Assembly (NCBI RefSeq): GCF_902459465.1
Contig: NC_047080.1
Span: 10,328,866-10,392,865 of the forward strand
Length of the DNA: 64,000 bases
Direction of reading: 5' to 3'
From: Asterias rubens
Lineage: Eukaryota; Echinodermata; Asteroidea; Forcipulatida; Asteriidae
The position numbers and the translations under genes were made by a program. This document shows, one piece after another, positions 36,701 through 42,700 of this stretch (positions are counted from its first letter, which is position 1; every line of letters starts with the position of its first letter). The notes under the pieces are model-generated. The model did not search any database and was not told where the DNA came from. It worked only from the letters and a program-made list of their open reading frames with translations.

Positions 36701-39700
36701 TTCCAAAATCACATAACTTGACAACTCCCTTTTCATCTAATAACATGTTGGATGGCTTCACATCTATAGGAGAGAAAAGATCAATAATAATTATGATAAT
36801 AACCTGTTTTTATATAGCGCTTTTTCACGCTGGTCACCGGGGCCTTAAATCACTCCTTTAACCATCTAGGCTCCCTGGGGAGTAAACAGCCTGTGCGCAA
36901 TATATGCGCTACTCGGCTAAACCAATCACAAGAACCATCCCCTCAAATCCTACAAGAACCATCTCTGCCCTCACAGGTACCCATTTACCCCTGGGTGGAG
37001 AGAAGAAATTTTAGTTAAGTGTCTTGCTCAGGTACACAAGTGTCACGAAAGGCATTCGAACCCACACTCTGGTGAACAGAAGCACCAGAGCTCGAGTTCG
37101 GTGCTCTTATCCACTCGGCCACGACACCCCCGCTTTAAGAAGGATCACGTCAGGTAGAAAATTTTGTTCAAGCATAGCACCAAGCAATAAATTAGGCGCA
37201 TCATTACTGAGGGGGATAAGCGAATCGGACCCAAGCTCTTGTTTGTCTGATCAGCAGAGTGTGGGTTCCATTCCTGGTTGTTCCACTTATGTCCTTAAGC
37301 AAGACACTTAACAATTATTGCTGTGTCCTTCGGATGGTACGTAAATCTGTCGGTCACAATGTGTTGTGTTGTGTAATGCATGTAAAAGAACCCTATTTTG
37401 TTAAAAGGTCTAGGGTCATCAATTTTCCAAGGTGGACTCTGGCAAACTCACAAATCAAAAGGTCAAACATTTGAAAAGAAAAATTAAGTTTAGCTGTCAG
37501 AAAGCATATTTGATTTGTTTTTAAAAGGCTAGCAACCTTAATTATTAGGTATTTTTAGTTAGCATTGGCTTCTCCGTGAAGCAAATGTGATGCACCACTC
37601 CATGTATGGTGTCAATGAATGCTGCCCTCTTGTGACTACTCTACAAATGCAGTAATCCCAAACAACGAGGGCAGCAGACACTTCTAACTGTCTCATTATT
37701 TTGACTTTCCTAAAAAGGAAACCTACATACCTCTATGCATTACTCCATGTACTTCCTTCAGATAATTCAATGCATTTACAATCTAAAGAAAAGGAAAAAA
37801 ATATTACAAAATAAATACCATACAATTTCAAAACTTCCTTTTTTTTTTTTTTTAAGCTCGTGTAATAAACCGCAAGGGAAACTGACTGGGCTGATTTTTA
37901 ATATAACCAAGTTGCATTCCCTTCGGGTGATTCTATGGCTGCCGCTTCCCAGGGCCCAATTTCATAGAGCTGCTAAGCACAAAAATTTGCTTAGCATGAA
38001 ATTTCTTCCTTAATAAAAACAGGTTTACCAACCAAATTTCCATGTGATTTTCAGGATAAGCAAACAAAAGCTGAATACCAGTAACAAGCACTATGTAACA
38101 AATGAAAACTTGGCTGGTAATCCTGTTTTTATCAGGGAAGAAATTTCATGCTTAGCAAATTTTTGTGCTTAGCAGCTCTATGAAATTGGGCCCTGGTTGT
38201 ACAGCATGTACAGTAAGCTAAACAACTAGGGTGAGATCCCTGGCTACACGATAGCCAACTGTTACATGGCTTCCGACTCACACCCCCAAACAAAGGACTT
38301 TTCGTTTTCGACGCAGGATGGTTCTGCGACGGTAAAGATGACATTTGGCGTCATCTGCGCATGCGTCGGCTTTGAGGACGGTCGTCCCTCAATTTCTACG
38401 ACAGTACTTGGGATGAATCTTCGTTGTGCTGAAAACGACAATGTTAGCTGAACAACCGTCGCAGAACCATCCGTCGTCGAAAACGAAAAGTCCCTATTGA
38501 CTAATAGGGAGACCGCCACCACACATGTGGGGCTGGATATCTTGCTTGGTAGAGCGCCAGTACGTTAATCCAGAGGTTGTTGGTTCAAGTCCTGCCCCAG
38601 TCAATTTTTCTTTGTTCAAACCCCCTTTTTTCAAACCCACAGTCTGCTGCTGACAACACCAGAGCTAGGGTCCGGTGAAGTAGACCACTCGGCCACAACA
38701 TGCCCTTAGCAATATCCTTAGGGTCAGTCATAGACATAGCTGCAGCCATTAAAGACAGTGGACACTATTGGTAATTACTCAAATAATTATTAGCATAAAA
38801 CCTTACTTGGTAACAAGCAATGGGGAGCTGTTGATAGTATAAAACATTGTGAGAACAGCTCCATCTGAAGTAGCGTTGTTTTCGAAAAAGAAATAAGAAT
38901 TAGATTGTGAGGTCTCAAAATCAAGCATCTGAACGCACATCTTTGTCAAGGGTGTTTTTTCTTTCATTACTATCTTGCAACTTCTTCGACCAATTGAGCT
39001 AAAATTTTCACAGGTTTGTTATTTTATGCATTATGTTGAGATACACCAAGTGAGAAGACTGGTCTTTGACAATTACCAATAGTGTCCAGTGTCTTTAATT
39101 GGGATAAAGCCTAAGCCTCGTCCCATTGCTTTGGTACAGTCACAATTCATGATGACAAAAGTCAGACTTACTGCAACCACCATTTTGCCGATGATTTGTT
39201 CAGGGATGGGTTCTCGTAATTTCTTGAGAAGTTTCTCTAAGCAAGTTGCCATCTGCTCCATACAGATCCAGACTTCACTCTGAAGAGATAAGATTGGAAA
39301 TCAAAATGTTAACTAAACAGACTTTACAGAGCTAAGATTGATCTTAACTGCCAATCGATCTTAATTGCTAAGCAAAGTGTTATGTCACAATACAAAACAC
39401 TATGGTAATAGTGTGACAACCCCAGGGCTCGTAGCTAAAAATGTTTACTGCAGACAAGAAACTTTTGAGTTTTTTTTACAGTACTTACTGGATTAACGAG
39501 GGCACCTAGGCATTGCACTATGAAGGGACAGTTGTGACTCTTAAGGACGACTTCCAGATCCATTAGTATCCTCTTGTTCTCTTCCTTATTACCAGATCGT
39601 CTCATTTGCTGTTCAAGGGAAAAAAAACAGAATTTGAAACTTTATTACTCATTCTGTATTTGTTTAAAGAGCCAATAAAGGATGATCTCAATATTTCAAC

Positions 39701-42700
39701 TCTTACCTTTTTATGGCCAAGTAGACATCGTAGATACCGGTTAATAGACATTTTATTCTCAAAATTTGCATTTAGTAACGAATAACTCGAGTCAAAAATA
39801 CACCCCGCCGCGTGGCTTTTTCAGCCGAGAGTCAAAAACGGCTTATCTATTATAATGACCTCTTGACGCCAGTGATGATATTCCCCTAATTGGGTGTGAA
39901 CACAGTTCTCCAGCTTTGGCAAACTGAGGGCGCTATTTTCCACACCAAATAGCCGCCACTGACGTCACGATTCCTTTGCGCAGGTTTGTTTTACCCTGCA
40001 TTTTTCAGAAATTTGGCTAGAAGCGATCTGTAGAAAAAACATTTTTTACCATGTTTTAACGTGAGGTAAGAGACTCATTATATTTTTTTGTAATGTTTCC
40101 TATGGACACCAGCTATTAGAAAACAGTAATATCTATATATTTGAGAACATCCTTTATTGGCTGTTTAAATCCTCCCACAGTAGTAATTATTACAGGCCTT
40201 GAAGTTCATCTCACAGGGCAAGGACATTTTCCAGGCAGAGAATTTTATCTTTGTGAGGGCAAGGCCATTTTCCAGGTATGGAATTTCATCTTTGAGAGGG
40301 CAAGTCCATTTTCATTTTGCATTATTGAAAAATCTTAAATATATAAGAAACTTTTGAAGCAGTGTGCGCCGATTGTCACCGTAACGTGACCTGATTGGAC
40401 TCTCAAAGTTTCAAATCCTACCTTGAAAGTGTGTTGACGTCTGTTCATTTTACAGATTGGCTCATAGTTCCCATTGGAATTGGAAGAAAGGGTGACTTAT
40501 GTTTTAAGGCACTGGGCACCTTTGGTAATTGTCAAAGACCAGTATTCTCACTTTGTGGTGTATCCCAACATATGCATAAAAAAAAACAAGTCTGTGAAAA
40601 TTTTGACTCAATCGGTCATCGAGGTTGCAAGAGAATAATGAAAGAAAGAAAAACTCCCTTGTCGCACAAACTTGTGTGATTTCAGCAGATGCCTAGTAAA
40701 AGGGTTCAGGCCTGAAATCTTTTATTATTTGAGTGAGAAATTACAGCTTTCTCAAAAACTACATAACTTCAGAGGGAGCCGTTTCTCGCAGGTTTTTTTT
40801 ACTATCAACAGCTCTCCATTGCTCGTTACCAAGTAAGTTTTTATGCTAACAATTATCTTGAGTAATGACCAATACTGTCCAGTGCCTTTAACTGTTTAGG
40901 AATATACTTAAATGCACAACTCTCGCGCTTTCCAGTATTCCTCTTGCCTACCTTGACAGCAACGATTGTACTGGTTTCTTTGTGTCTCATACGTATCACA
41001 TGACCACAGCTGCCGAAACCAAGCTCATCTATTGCCTCCAATGAGTCTATGTTGAACGTCAAACGCTACAAGAAGGAAAAGAGTCACAAGTTAGTGATCA
41101 GAAATTCAACTGGCTTTTGAACAAAACAAATCTGGAACTGTTTAGGCAGAGTAAATCCAGCTGGCAGATTCAAAAACATGTCTTTAAAATGTTTCTGTTT
41201 GTTCAGGCCACTTGAGTACCTTATTAATAGATACACCGTACGTGCGCTGTATACATGTTAGACTATCGGACTGTAATATTGTACACCTCTCGATGTCTCT
41301 TTAAAGAGAATGAATATCTTAGGCTTTTAGAACCGTTCAATGGTTTTAATCCTATGTAGATATACAATAAAACACCTGATAAAGTTTCACTGAATATCCA
41401 GAATGTCCTAGTTTCCCCCGCTTAAATTTACCCACCCTCATCCAATGTCCGAAATTCCATAAAGCTGTTAAGCAGAAGAAAAAAAACAGCTTGACAATTT
41501 TGTTTTGCTAAGCAAAAATTTAGTGGGGCTCCAGTCACAACAATGTAAACTTAATGGAATTTTGGCTGGTACAGTGTATCTTGTTTCTGTTAAGCAATAC
41601 TTTTCTGTGCTTAGCAGGTTTTTGTGCTTACATGCTTTATGAAATTGGGCCCTGAACTGATCCAAAGGGGAACAAACTATATAACTTCCCTTCAAACTCG
41701 CAACGTCATCCACGTACAGGTACATGACCACTGTAAAGGACTTAACTGTGTGAACATGAACTGTAGCCACACCTCACACTTCCTCTGGGCGCCGGGTGTA
41801 ACTCAATAAGGCCCCCTTTTACCCCACACTTACTTGTCCCAGTTTCCCCTACTGGGACTACCCACCCTCATCCAATATCCGAACTCCCCTGCTTTGGGAG
41901 GCCCTTGTGACCAGGGACAGGAAATTGAACTTGACAAGTCAATTATGTTAATAGCCAATTTGGATCAGTCTACAACTTCCCTGGTCTTAAGGCACATGAC
42001 CTCACTCGTCGAAGCTGACTGTTTGTGTAGAAATGCGCAGTGTAATAGGGCCATGTCAGACAGTGCAATATTTTCAGGCAACTTGGAATCAACCAACTGC
42101 ACAGCAGAGCCCAATATCATAGAGCTGCTTAAACAAACAATTTTGCTTAAATACAGTGTGCTTAGCAAAAATGTGCAGATTACCAGTCAGAAATGGTGCA
42201 TGTCACATGGTATTTTGTCTGGTAAGCTTATTCTGGTAAACAGGGTTATATGTTAATTTTGGTTTTTACCCGTACACGGATGTGTGTTAGCACTGTATAC
42301 TCAGTACTTTCCCGAGTCCTGTGAAAAAATATCACAGGCATGTTACTCGGGTGGGATTCGAACCCATGACCCTTGCAATTCTAGAGCAGTGTCTTACCAA
42401 CTAAGATTTCATAAGCCAACCATGCCCCCAAAAGAAGATCATGTACAACAAACATACAAATGTGACATAATTTACAAAAACTCCTTGAAAAAAATGTTTT
42501 AAACGAAAGAAGTTAAGTTTAAATTGGATTTTTGTTAATTGTTCAAAACTTACCTTGCCCTCTATTGTGAGCTTTCCGGTCTGTCGCATAATTTCCTGTA
42601 GTTTTCGATCAATCTCTCGACTAAAAAATAATTGGTAAAAGAAAACCAACACAAGCAATATCAATATATATTTGGTTTGAGGTAACACCGTGTGGGTATC

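Larger units (their letters stand above)
37860..38620 (+). mobile_element. Composite tRNA-Lys-like SINE with two nested MITEs
   Basis: Leader GCTGCCGCTTCCCAG, continuation GATCCCTGGCTACACGATAG and head GCTGGATATCTTGCTTGGTAG follow the order seen at 30.5-30.8 kb (inverse strand), but are interrupted by element P (37952-38194) and by the 199-bp MITE (38295-38493). Confidence 0.72.

Noticed and set aside
41834..42256. 140-codon plus frame
   Set aside because: Runs across MAP2K7 intron 3 and into a piece of element P; no recognisable domain and no partner exon.
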